A DNA stretch of 64,000 nt from Burkholderiaceae bacterium (GTDB lineage: Bacteria; Pseudomonadota; Gammaproteobacteria; Burkholderiales; Burkholderiaceae_C), in the NCBI GenBank assembly GCA_017992055.1, contig JAGOPK010000004.1, positions 317,138-381,137 of the forward strand, given 5' to 3'. The notes below the pieces were generated by a model, which made no database searches, was not told the DNA's origin, and was given only the letters and a program-made list of their open reading frames with translations. Positions 1-7,415 of this stretch are shown piece by piece. Every line of letters starts with the position of its first letter. The first letter of the stretch is position 1. A program made the position numbers and the translations under genes.

Positions 1-558
1 GCCCAGTCCCAGCCCGGCACCCAGCTGCTGGTGCTGCACATGATCGGCAGCCACGGCCCCTCGTACTTCCGCCGCTATCCGCCGGCCTTCGCCCGCTTCC
101 AGCCGGCCTGCCAGGAGGACGACCTGCGCCGCTGCAGCATCGAGCAGGTGCGCAATGCCTACGACAACAGCCTGCTCTACACCGACCATGTGCTGGCCGC
201 GGCCATTGCCAAGCTGCGCGCCCGCCAGGGCCAGGTCGACAGCGCGCTGATTTATGTGTCCGACCATGGCGAATCGCTGGGCGAGCATGGGCTGTTCCTG
301 CATGGCGTGCCGCATGCCATCGCGCCCGAGGTGCAGACCCGCGTGCCCATGGTCGCCTGGACCAGCAGCGGCCTGGACCGCGCCCGCGCCAGCCCGGCCG
401 GCTGCAGCCAGGCGGCGCTGCAGCGGCAGGCGGCCCGGCCCATCGCCCACGACCATCTGTTCCACACCCTGATGGGCCTGCTGGACGTGCGCAGCACGCT
501 GTACGAGCCGGCGCTGGACCTGCTGCGCGACTGCGGCGCCGGCGAGGCCCGGCCGTGA
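1..558 (+). CDS. eptA: Lipid A phosphoethanolamine transferase, C-terminal part (5' end outside window)
   Basis: The frame is open from base 1, so this is the last 185 residues of a longer protein. Family knowledge: EptA/PmrC enzymes are inner-membrane proteins whose periplasmic sulfatase-like domain moves phosphoethanolamine from phosphatidylethanolamine to lipid A phosphates, lowering polymyxin binding. Seen: HMIGSHGPSYFRRYP near the start, the NAYDNSLLYTD segment, the metal-binding SDHGESLGEHG motif, and a following HAIAPEVQTRVPM stretch typical of the family. The N-terminal membrane helices and the nucleophilic Thr are not in the window. The stop overlaps the GTG start of the next gene by 4 bp, so the two are probably translated together as a lipid A remodelling pair. 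Confidence 0.9.
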   Translation, partial: AQSQPGTQLLVLHMIGSHGPSYFRRYPPAFARFQPACQEDDLRRCSIEQVRNAYDNSLLYTDHVLAAAIAKLRARQGQVDSALIYVSDHGESLGEHGLFLHGVPHAIAPEVQTRVPMVAWTSSGLDRARASPAGCSQAALQRQAARPIAHDHLFHTLMGLLDVRSTLYEPALDLLRDCGAGEARP

Positions 559-1349
559 GCGGCGCCCCTCTGCACGCGGCGCGCACGGCGGCGCCGCCGG
601 ACCCGGCGCGCACGCGCCGCTGGCTGCTGGCCACGCTGCTGCTGCTGCTGGCCTGGGAGGCCGCCGGCCTGGACCGCAGCGTGTCGCAGCAGTTCGGCAA
701 TGCCCAGGGCTTTGCCTGGCGCGACAACTGGTGGCTGGCCAGCGTGCTGCACGAGGGCGGCCGCTGGCTGGGCCTGGGCCTGCTGACCTGGCTGGGCTGG
801 GCCGCCTGGCGCGCCGGGGCGCGACCAGGGCCGGGCCCGTCACGGCGCGAGCGCCTGTACTGGCTGGGTGTGATGCTGGCCAGCGCGCTGCTGGTGCCGG
901 CGCTCAAGCGTGGCAGCGCCACCAGCTGCCCCTGGGACCTGGCCGAGTTTGGCGGCCATGCGGCCTATGTGTCGCACTGGCTGTGGCGGGTGGCCGATGG
1001 CGGGCCGGGCCACTGCTTCCCGTCGGGCCATGCAGTGTCGGCCTTTGCGCTGCTGGGCTGGGCCTTCCAGTGGCGTGCCCACCGGCCGCGCCGCGCGCGG
1101 GCGCTGCTGGCCGGCGTGGCGGCGGCCGGGGTGGTGTTCGGCGCCACGCAGACGGTGCGCGGCGCGCACTTCGTCAGCCACACGCTGTGGTCGGCCTGGC
1201 TGTGCGCGGCCATCGCGGTGGCCGCCGAGACCTGGCTGCGGCGCCGGCCTCAGGCCGCGGCCGCAGCCACCGGCATGGACGGCGCCGGCAGCACCGTGCC
1301 GCTGCAGCTGCCAAAGCCCAGCCGCGCCGCGCCGGGCCGGCTGCAGTAG
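555..1349 (+). CDS. PAP2-family lipid phosphatase, membrane protein
   Basis: A 264-residue membrane protein of the PAP2 (type 2 phosphatidic acid phosphatase) superfamily. Several hydrophobic helices are visible, starting with residues about 24-40. The conserved phosphatase motifs are present in order: KRGS near residue 117, CFPSGHA near 156, and RGAHFVSH near 198 (the R-x5-H block). The GTG start overlaps the stop of the phosphoethanolamine transferase gene (GTGA). By analogy with LpxE/LpxF/LpxT-type enzymes, and given the neighbour, it probably removes or exchanges a phosphate on lipid A or recycles undecaprenyl pyrophosphate. The substrate cannot be told from sequence. Its last 100 bp overlap the 3' end of the convergent fumarylacetoacetase gene. 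Confidence 0.82.
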   Translation: MSGAPLHAARTAAPPDPARTRRWLLATLLLLLAWEAAGLDRSVSQQFGNAQGFAWRDNWWLASVLHEGGRWLGLGLLTWLGWAAWRAGARPGPGPSRRERLYWLGVMLASALLVPALKRGSATSCPWDLAEFGGHAAYVSHWLWRVADGGPGHCFPSGHAVSAFALLGWAFQWRAHRPRRARALLAGVAAAGVVFGATQTVRGAHFVSHTLWSAWLCAAIAVAAETWLRRRPQAAAAATGMDGAGSTVPLQLPKPSRAAPGRLQ

Positions 1350-2602
1350 GCGCGCAGCGTCAGCTCGTCGCCGTCGGCCAGAAAGCTGCGCGTCTCGCCG
1401 CCCGGCAGGGCCAGCGGCTGCTTGCCGCCCAGGCTCAGCTCCAGCAGCGAGCCGCCCTGGCCGGCCTCGGGCCCACTTTGCGTGCCGCTGCCCAGCAGGT
1501 CGCCCGGCTGCAGGTTGCAGCCATTGCTGGCATGGTGGGTCAGCAGCTGGGCCAGGGTCCAGTAGGCCTCGCGGAAATTGCTGCTGGACAGGCGCACGGC
1601 GGCCTCGCCACGCTCGCGCATGGCGGCGCTGCGCAGCCAGACCTCGAGCTGGATGTCCAGCGCGCCGGCCTCGCGGTTGGCCGCGCTGTCCAGATGGGGC
1701 AGCGGCGCCGGATCGCCGGCCGGCCGCGTGAACGGCACACGGTAGGGCGCCAGCGCCTCCATGGTGACGATCCACGGCGAGATGCTGCTGGCAAAGCTCT
1801 TGGACAGGAACGGGCCCAGCGGCTGGTATTCCCAGGCCTGGATGTCGCGTGCGCTCCAGTCGTTGAGCAGCACCATGCCGAACAGGCCGTCCTCGGCCTG
1901 GGCCATGGCGATGGGCTCGCCCTGCACATTGCCCGGGCCGGTGAACACGCCCAGCTCCAGCTCGTAGTCCAGGCGCTGGCAGGGGCCGAACTGCGGCGGC
2001 TGGCCGGCGGGCGCCCCGGCCGGCTGGGTCTGGCCCAGCGGCCGGCGCACCGGCGTGCCCGAGACCACGATCGACGAGCCGCGGCCGTGGTAGCCGATGG
2101 GCACCCACTTGTAGTTGGGCAGCAGCGGGTTGTCGGGACGGAACATGCGGCCCACCGCGGTGGCATGGTGGATGCCGGCATAGAAGTCGGTGTAGTCGCC
2201 GATGGTGCAGGGCAGGGCCATCTCGGCCGCGGCCTGGGCCATCAGGCAGCCGGCCAGCGCCGGCTGCAGCGCGCTGCCGCTGGCCAGCGCATCGCTGAAC
2301 AGCTGGCGCAGCGCCACGCGTTGCGCCTTGGGCGCAGCCATCACCGGCGCCAGCTCACCCGAGGCCAGCGCATCCAGCAGCGGCGCCAGCGTGGCCTCGG
2401 CCCTGAACACCGGCCGGGCCGCGGCCAGATCGAGGATCTGGTCGCCGATGGCGATGCCGATGCGCCAGGGCTCGGCCGAGCCGGCGCGGCGGAAGCGGCC
2501 ATAGGGCAGGTTCTGGATCGCAAAGTCGGCGTCGGGCGCCTGGGCCGAGGCCACCCAGCTGCTCAGCGTGGGTACATGGGTGCGGTCGGTGACGAGGCTC
2601 AT
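1250..2602 (-). CDS. fahA: Fumarylacetoacetase
   Basis: A 450-residue fumarylacetoacetate hydrolase, which cleaves fumarylacetoacetate to fumarate and acetoacetate in the last step of homogentisate catabolism. The full-length FAH architecture is present: an N-terminal domain (QNLPYGRF, IGDQILDL) and the catalytic C-terminal domain with DYTDFYAGIHHATAVG, the YELELG metal-binding stretch, LNDWSARDIQAWEYQPLGPF and GDLLGSGTQSGP. This is the long FAH form, not the short fumarylpyruvate-hydrolase form. It is the last gene of a five-gene minus-strand operon. Its ATG overlaps the stop of the DUF2783 gene by 4 bp. The C-terminal 30 or so residues extend under the convergent PAP2 gene. Confidence 0.93.
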   Translation of the reverse strand: MSLVTDRTHVPTLSSWVASAQAPDADFAIQNLPYGRFRRAGSAEPWRIGIAIGDQILDLAAARPVFRAEATLAPLLDALASGELAPVMAAPKAQRVALRQLFSDALASGSALQPALAGCLMAQAAAEMALPCTIGDYTDFYAGIHHATAVGRMFRPDNPLLPNYKWVPIGYHGRGSSIVVSGTPVRRPLGQTQPAGAPAGQPPQFGPCQRLDYELELGVFTGPGNVQGEPIAMAQAEDGLFGMVLLNDWSARDIQAWEYQPLGPFLSKSFASSISPWIVTMEALAPYRVPFTRPAGDPAPLPHLDSAANREAGALDIQLEVWLRSAAMRERGEAAVRLSSSNFREAYWTLAQLLTHHASNGCNLQPGDLLGSGTQSGPEAGQGGSLLELSLGGKQPLALPGGETRSFLADGDELTLRAYCSRPGAARLGFGSCSGTVLPAPSMPVAAAAA

Positions 2603-2850
2603 GGTGTGGTGTGGGAAGAGGGATTCAGGCCGGCGCGGGCGGCGGCGAGGGCCTGCTGCAGCAGGTCCAGGTCGCCGATGTGGTTGGCCAGCAGCAGCAC
2701 CAGGCGGGCATTGAGCAGACGGCTGTGCTCGTCGTCCAGGCCCTGGTGGGCGGCGATCAGCAACTCGTAGAAATCATCGCCGGGCGTGAAGGCATGCAAG
2801 GCCGGTGCGCCGGGGCGGTGGAAGTTGGGCTGGGTGTTCAGGGAGGACAT
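2599..2850 (-). CDS. Small DUF2783-like protein, possible monooxygenase coupling subunit
   Basis: An 83-residue acidic protein starting MSSLNTQPNF, with a helical core (FYELLIAAHQGLDD, LVLLLANHIGDLDLLQQALAAAR). It resembles DUF2783 proteins, which are regularly found beside FAD-dependent hydroxylases. A longer frame exists upstream, but the ATG at 2850 lies 10 bp after the monooxygenase stop and gives the family-like length. In Pseudomonas putida the 3-hydroxyphenylacetate 6-hydroxylase is reported as a flavoprotein plus a small coupling protein (MhaA/MhaB). The tight linkage here makes the same role plausible, but that is inference. Confidence 0.8.
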   Translation of the reverse strand: MSSLNTQPNFHRPGAPALHAFTPGDDFYELLIAAHQGLDDEHSRLLNARLVLLLANHIGDLDLLQQALAAARAGLNPSSHTTP

Positions 2851-2860
2851 GGACACAACC

Positions 2861-4543
2861 TCAGGCTTGCGCCGTGGCACGGGCCACGGCTTGGTGCACC
2901 GCGGCCAGATGGCCCAGATGGCCCGGCTCCCACTGCGTCCAGCGGGCCGCAACATGCTGGTCGGGCCGCAGCAAATGGGCCACGCCCGGCGCGCCGGCAT
3001 AGCGCCGGGCGATCAGGCCCTGGGCGTCGGCAACGCGGTCGGCGCCGACCGGCGCATCGCCATCGTCGGGCGTGACCAGCAGCAGGCGCACCGGGATGGT
3101 CGCATCGGCCAGGCGGGCGGCGGTGTCGGCGGCCTGGGCCAGCAGGGCCGCATCGGCAAACACCATCAGCACGAAGTCGCCGCCCAGCTGCGGCAGCAGC
3201 CAGCCGTCACGGCCCTGCTGGCGCAGCGGCGCGTCGGCGGCCGGCGCGCCGGGCGGCAGGCCGCCGCTCCAGGCCGTGTCGTCGGGCGTGTTCAGCGCCG
3301 AATCACCCAGGTGCGCCGGCACGCTGAGCCGGCCCGAGTTGACCAGGGCGCGCGCAAAACCATGCTCTCCGGCCAGCGTGAGCACGGCATTGCGCAGGTC
3401 GCGGCTGGCCTGGCTCTTGGGCGTGATGAAGTCGGTGGAGCGGGTGGAATTGAGCAGGTTCTCGTCGGCCGCGGCCACACGCTCGTGGCTGTAGCTGTCC
3501 AGCAAGGCCTCGGGTGCGCGGCCCTCGATCACCAGCCTGAGCTTCCAGGCCAGGTTGTCGGTGTCCTGGATGCCGGAGTTGGCGCCGCGTGCGCCAAACG
3601 GCGACACCTGGTGCGCCGCATCGCCGGCAAACAGCACGCGGCCATGGCGGAAGCTGGCCATGCGCCGGCACTGGAAGGTGTAGACGCTGACCCATTCCAG
3701 CTCGAACTCGTGGTCCGGGCCCAGCATGGCCTGGATGCGTGGGATCACGCGCTCGGGCGCCTTCTCGGCCTCGGGATCGGCATCCCAGCCGAGCTGGAAG
3801 TCGATGCGCCAGACGTTGTCGGCCTCGCGGTGCAGCAGCACGCTCTGGCCGGGGTGGAAGGGCGGGTCGAACCAGAACCAGCGCTCGGCCGGGAAGTCGG
3901 CCTTCATCACCACGTCGGCGATCAGAAAGCGGTCCTGGAACACCCGGCCCTCGATGTCCAGACCCAGCTGGCGGCGGATCGGGCTGCGCGCGCCGTCGCA
4001 GACCACCAGCCAGCCGGCCTCGATTTCATAACGCCCATCCGGCGTGTCCACCGTCAGGCGTGCGCCCGCGCCATGGGGCTGCACCTCGACGACCTTGTGC
4101 TTCCAGCGCAGGTCCAGCCCGGGCAGCTGCCGGGCGCGCTCGACCAGGAACTGCTCCAGGTGGTATTGCTGCAGGTTGACCATGCCGGGCCGGCGGTGGC
4201 CGTCCTCGGGCAGCAGGTTGAAGCGAAAGACCTCGGCCTCGCGGTGGAAGGTGCGGCCGACGTTCCAGGTCACGCCGCGCTCGACCACGGCGTCGCCGCA
4301 GCCCAGGCGGTCCAGGATCTCCAGCGTGCGCTTGGCATAGCACAGGCCGCGCGAGCCCACGCTGACGGTGTCGTCGTCGTCCAGCAGCAGCACCGGCAGG
4401 CCCTGCTGGGCCAGGTCGATGGCCGCGGCCAGGCCCACCGGGCCGGCGCCGACCACCACCACCGGGTGCTGCACGATGTCGGCACGATCGAGTTCGGGCG
4501 CACGCCGGTGGGCATAGCGCGGATAGGTGTAGGTGCTGTGCAT
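2861..4543 (-). CDS. FAD-dependent aromatic ring monooxygenase (MhpA/MhaA-like)
   Basis: A 560-residue class A flavoprotein hydroxylase. Seen: the dinucleotide-binding VVVVGAGPVGLAAA at about residues 28-41, the DG motif (VVCDGARSPIRRQLG), the FAD ribityl-binding GD motif (RVLFAGDAAHQVSPFGARG), and a thioredoxin-like C-terminal region as in MhpA-type enzymes. I chose the ATG at 4543 (MHSTYTYPRY) over an upstream in-frame ATG at 4615, because the latter would run into the VOC gene. Together with fumarylacetoacetase downstream, the likely reaction is hydroxylation of a phenolic acid to a para-dihydroxylated ring such as homogentisate. The substrate (for example 3-hydroxyphenylacetate) is inference. 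Confidence 0.88.
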   Translation of the reverse strand: MHSTYTYPRYAHRRAPELDRADIVQHPVVVVGAGPVGLAAAIDLAQQGLPVLLLDDDDTVSVGSRGLCYAKRTLEILDRLGCGDAVVERGVTWNVGRTFHREAEVFRFNLLPEDGHRRPGMVNLQQYHLEQFLVERARQLPGLDLRWKHKVVEVQPHGAGARLTVDTPDGRYEIEAGWLVVCDGARSPIRRQLGLDIEGRVFQDRFLIADVVMKADFPAERWFWFDPPFHPGQSVLLHREADNVWRIDFQLGWDADPEAEKAPERVIPRIQAMLGPDHEFELEWVSVYTFQCRRMASFRHGRVLFAGDAAHQVSPFGARGANSGIQDTDNLAWKLRLVIEGRAPEALLDSYSHERVAAADENLLNSTRSTDFITPKSQASRDLRNAVLTLAGEHGFARALVNSGRLSVPAHLGDSALNTPDDTAWSGGLPPGAPAADAPLRQQGRDGWLLPQLGGDFVLMVFADAALLAQAADTAARLADATIPVRLLLVTPDDGDAPVGADRVADAQGLIARRYAGAPGVAHLLRPDQHVAARWTQWEPGHLGHLAAVHQAVARATAQA

Positions 4544-4556
4544 GGCGGGTGCAGGC

Positions 4557-5108
4557 TCAGGCGGCCGGCGCCGCCAGTTCCTTCTCGTGCATCCAGGCCG
4601 CATGCTTGGGCGCACGCTTGGTGCGGTCCCATTCCTCCAGCATGTCCCACTTCACCGCATCGAGCTTGGCATCCATCTCGGGCGTGTTGGTGTCGCAGGC
4701 CAGCTCCAGGCGGTGGCCGTTGGGGTCGAAGAAGTAGATGGACTTGAAGATGGTGTGGTCGGTGACGCCGATCACCTCCACGCCCTGGGCCTGCAGCCTG
4801 GCCTTGGTGGCTTCCAGCTCGGCCAGCGAATCGACCTTGAAGGCGATGTGCTGCACCCAGGCCGGCGTGGCCTCGTCGCGGCCCATCTCGGGCGAGTTGG
4901 GCAGCTCGAAAAACGCCAGGATGTTGCCGCCACCGGCCTTCAGGAAGATGTGCATGTACGGGTCGGGCGCATGCGTGCTGGGCACCTGGTCTTCGGCGAT
5001 GGCGAGCACGAAGTCCATGCCCAGGTGGTCGCGGTACCACTCCACCGTCTGCTTGGCGTTCTTGCAGCGGTAGGCGACATGGTGGATGCGTTGGATGGCC
5101 ATGCTCAT
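4557..5108 (-). CDS. VOC-family metalloprotein (glyoxalase/extradiol dioxygenase fold)
   Basis: A 183-residue protein made of two beta-alpha-beta3 modules. The first begins IQRIHHVAYRCKNAKQTVEWYRDHLGM and the second WVQHIAFKVDSLAELE. Candidate metal ligands are His in HHVAYR, Glu in FFELPN, His in VQHIAF and Glu in HRLELAC, the usual H/E/H/E set of the superfamily. Single-domain extradiol ring-cleaving dioxygenases and glyoxalases both have this size. It lies 13 bp upstream of the monooxygenase and 6 bp downstream of the MBL gene, so it belongs to the aromatic operon. No homogentisate dioxygenase (HmgA) is present here, which makes this the candidate ring-cleaving enzyme, but that is unproven. 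Confidence 0.8.
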   Translation of the reverse strand: MSMAIQRIHHVAYRCKNAKQTVEWYRDHLGMDFVLAIAEDQVPSTHAPDPYMHIFLKAGGGNILAFFELPNSPEMGRDEATPAWVQHIAFKVDSLAELEATKARLQAQGVEVIGVTDHTIFKSIYFFDPNGHRLELACDTNTPEMDAKLDAVKWDMLEEWDRTKRAPKHAAWMHEKELAAPAA

Positions 5109-5114
5109 GCTCCT

Positions 5115-6098
5115 TCAAACACCTTCGAGGGTCTTCCACATCTGCACATCGCGCTCGGCGGTCCAGATGCGTGGATCGGGGTACTGCGTCACCTCGTCGT
5201 AGCAGCGCGTCACGTCGAACGGCATGCAGTGGTCGAAGATGACCCAGTGCTTGTACTTGGGCGCCAGCGCGGCATAGGTGCGCTTGTAGACCGCGTTCAG
5301 GTCCTCGCCGGCGGCCACGCCGGCCTCGACCTGGGCGCGCACGTCGGCGATGAAGGCGCGCGTGCCGGCCAGGCCGGCCTGCACCTGCTCGGGCGTGGTC
5401 AGCGCGGCGCCGCGGCCGGGCACCAGCTGCGCCGGCTGCAGAGCGGCCAGGTTGTCCAGGGTCTGCGGCCAGTCCTTGAAATAGGCGTCGCCGGCATAGG
5501 GCGTGGCATCGAACTCGACCAGGTCGCCCGAGAACAGGATCTTCTGCTGCGGCAGCCAGGCCACGGTGTCGCCCTTGGTGTGGCCACGGCCCAGCTGCAG
5601 CAGCTGCACCTCCAGGCTGCCCAGCCACAGCGTCATCTTGCCGCTGAAGGTGAGGGTGGGCCAGGTCAGGCCGGCCGGCACGCTCTCGACATTGCGGAAC
5701 AGCCGCGGAAAGCGGCCGATCTCGCTGGCCTTGTCCTGCTCGCCGCGCTCGACGATCAGGTCGCGAGTGTCTTCGCTGGCGATGATGTGCTGGGCGCCAT
5801 AGGCCGACGCACCCAGCACGCGCACCGCGTGGTAGTGCGTCATCAGCACGTACTGGATGGGCTTGTCGGTGACCTCGCGGATGCGGCGGATCACGTCCTG
5901 CGCCATCACCGGCGTGGCCTGCGTGTCCAGCACCATCACCGCATCGTCGCCAATGATCACGCCGGTGTTGGGGTCGCCCTCGGCGGTGTAGGCATAGGCG
6001 TTGTCGCTGAGCCTGGTGAAGCTGACCTTCTTCTCCTCCAGGTCGGCCTGGCTGGCGAAGGTCTTGTTCGGGGTCTGGGTCACGGGCGCGGTCTCCAA
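5115..6098 (-). CDS. Metallo-beta-lactamase-fold hydrolase with degenerate metal motif
   Basis: A 327-residue cytoplasmic protein and the first gene of the aromatic operon. The MBL fold is recognisable: GVIIGDDAVMVLDTQ, then a THYHAVRVLG segment where HxHxDH is expected, then GRGHTKGDTVAWL and LFSGDLVEF. His88 and His90 are present, but the Asp and third His of HxHxDH are replaced by Val92 and Arg93. The late GHG motif reads PGRG. The second metal site is therefore probably missing, or this is a subfamily with one metal. A thioester or lactone hydrolase role in the aromatic pathway is possible. The substrate is not known. Confidence 0.8.
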   Translation of the reverse strand: METAPVTQTPNKTFASQADLEEKKVSFTRLSDNAYAYTAEGDPNTGVIIGDDAVMVLDTQATPVMAQDVIRRIREVTDKPIQYVLMTHYHAVRVLGASAYGAQHIIASEDTRDLIVERGEQDKASEIGRFPRLFRNVESVPAGLTWPTLTFSGKMTLWLGSLEVQLLQLGRGHTKGDTVAWLPQQKILFSGDLVEFDATPYAGDAYFKDWPQTLDNLAALQPAQLVPGRGAALTTPEQVQAGLAGTRAFIADVRAQVEAGVAAGEDLNAVYKRTYAALAPKYKHWVIFDHCMPFDVTRCYDEVTQYPDPRIWTAERDVQMWKTLEGV

Positions 6099-6134
6099 GG
6101 CAGGGCGGGATCGGGGTGCGGCGATTATTCCGCG

Positions 6135-6161
6135 TCAATTCGCAAATGGCAAATCAATTCG
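6135..6161. promoter_or_regulatory. Direct repeat TCAATTCG upstream of the aromatic operon
   Basis: The octamer TCAATTCG occurs at 6135-6142 and again at 6154-6161. Start-to-start spacing is 19 bp, close to two helical turns, inside an AT-rich patch 37-63 bp upstream of the MBL gene start. It could be an activator or repressor site for the aromatic operon. No regulator of that operon is in the window. Confidence 0.35.
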
Positions 6162-6196
6162 ACCTAAACAAACTTTCGCCAGCCGCAGAGTTCATT

Positions 6197-6225
6197 TATG
6201 GATTGATCATGGAAATCAATCCATA
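6197..6225. promoter_or_regulatory. Inverted-repeat operator upstream of Xre/RES pair
   Basis: An 11-bp perfect inverted repeat, TATGGATTGAT / ATCAATCCATA, with a 7-bp spacer. It lies 61 bp before the antitoxin start in a local AT-rich island within otherwise GC-rich DNA. It partly overlaps a second palindrome, CCATATATGG (6221-6230). Antitoxins of this type commonly autorepress through palindromes, so this is the likely operator and covers the promoter. Confidence 0.6.
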
Positions 6226-6286
6226 TATGGACTAGACTACCCCTGCTGGCCGCGCCAAGCGCCCAGCCCCAACCCGGCGAGCAAGC

Positions 6287-6697
6287 ATGAACACCCTGGC
6301 CGACTCCCCTGCCACTGCGCCCTTGCACAGTCCCGAGGCGGCCGCCGCCGCGCTGCGCACCTTCTTTCGCATCGCCCAGGCCTGGGCCTTGAGCAACGAC
6401 GAGCAGCAGCGCCTGCTGGGCTGCCGGCGCAGCAGCTTCTTTGCCTGGAAGGCCGGCCGCATCAAGAGCGGGCTGGACGACGCCACGCTGGAGCGGCTGT
6501 CGCACTTGTTCGGCATCTATGCCGCGCTGCAGATCCTGCTGCCCATTCCCGAACGCGCCAACGCCTGGATCCGCAAGCCCAACAGCGCGCCGCTGTTCGG
6601 TGGTGGCACGGCGCTGCAGCGCATGCTGGGCGGCCAGGTGGCCGATTTGTTCGTGGTGCGCCAGTACCTGGATGCCCAGCGCGGGGGCTGGGCCTGA
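6287..6697 (+). CDS. Xre/MbcA/ParS-type antitoxin
   Basis: A 136-residue protein with an N-terminal helix-turn-helix region (about residues 25-75, including LLGCRRSSFFAWKAGRIKSG) and a C-terminal MbcA/ParS toxin-binding domain (IWIRKPNSAPLFGG-like segment, ALQRMLGGQVADLFVVRQYLDAQRGG). Family knowledge: these proteins bind and neutralise RES-domain toxins and repress their own promoter. The stop codon overlaps the toxin ATG by one base (TGATG). The palindrome at 6197-6225 is the probable binding site. Confidence 0.9.
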   Translation: MNTLADSPATAPLHSPEAAAAALRTFFRIAQAWALSNDEQQRLLGCRRSSFFAWKAGRIKSGLDDATLERLSHLFGIYAALQILLPIPERANAWIRKPNSAPLFGGGTALQRMLGGQVADLFVVRQYLDAQRGGWA

Positions 6698-7395
6698 TGG
6701 AGGCGACGCTGAGCGCTGTGCACTGGCCCGACAGCTGCCGCCTGGTGGCCAGCCGCTTTCCGCCGGTGAGCCTGTACGACGCAGTGGCCGATCCCGGCGA
6801 TCTGGACGTGGTCTTCGCCATCGAGGCCCTGGGCAATCCGCGGCTGCGCGACGAGGTCGGCGAGCTGCGCCTGGTGCCGCCCGAGCAGCGCATCAGCGGC
6901 CCCGGCAGCAGCCCCATCATGGCCGCCTTCACCCACCTCAATCCCGAGGGTTCACGCTTCTCGGACGGCAGCTGGGGCGTGTACTACGCGGCGGCCGCCC
7001 TGCACACCGCGGTGGCCGAGGTCAGCCACCACCGGGCGCGCTTTCTGGCGCGCACCCAGGAGCTGGCCATCGAGGTCGACCTGCGCTGCTACCGCGTCAC
7101 CGTGCAGGCCGAGCTGCTGGACCTGCGCGGCCGCGGAGCCGAGGCTGCGGTGGCGCCGCTGCTGGACCCCCAGCACTATGGCGCCGCCCAGGCCTTTGCC
7201 GGCCGCCAGCGTGCCGACGGCCGGGCCGGCATCGTCTACGACAGCGTGCGCCAGGCCGGTGGCCAGTGCCTGGCCTTGTTCACCCCGCGCGCCACCGTGC
7301 CGCCGGCGCGCCAGGCCGAGCATGTGGCGCTGCAATGGGACGGCCAGCGCATCGCCGGCTGGTATCTGAAGTCGGAGTTCCGACCCGCCGGCTGA
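6697..7395 (+). CDS. RES-domain toxin (NAD+-degrading family)
   Basis: A 232-residue RES-domain protein, named for conserved Arg, Glu and Ser residues. Seen: LVASRFPPVSLYDA (Arg), GVYYAAAALHTAVAEVSHH (Tyr and Glu), GIVYDSVRQAGGQCLALF (Ser). Family knowledge: characterised RES toxins (MbcT, ParT, Xre-RES systems) break down NAD+ or modify related metabolism and arrest growth until the antitoxin returns. The ATG at 6697 follows directly on the antitoxin stop. Longer in-frame extensions upstream only read through the antitoxin gene and are not real. It converges with xdhC, 20 bp apart. Confidence 0.9.
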   Translation: MEATLSAVHWPDSCRLVASRFPPVSLYDAVADPGDLDVVFAIEALGNPRLRDEVGELRLVPPEQRISGPGSSPIMAAFTHLNPEGSRFSDGSWGVYYAAAALHTAVAEVSHHRARFLARTQELAIEVDLRCYRVTVQAELLDLRGRGAEAAVAPLLDPQHYGAAQAFAGRQRADGRAGIVYDSVRQAGGQCLALFTPRATVPPARQAEHVALQWDGQRIAGWYLKSEFRPAG

Positions 7396-7415
7396 AAGCC
7401 TGGCAAGCCGGGGCC

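Noticed and set aside
1250-1349. A frameshift or truncation where the PAP2 and fumarylacetoacetase genes overlap by 100 bp
   Set aside because: Both proteins keep all family motifs before the overlap, and only their variable C-terminal tails run into each other.
731-2770. A 679-codon open frame on the plus strand across the fumarylacetoacetase gene
   Set aside because: It is antisense to a clear enzyme gene, its translation is low-complexity Arg/Ala/Gly/Gln, and such long shadows are expected at this GC content.
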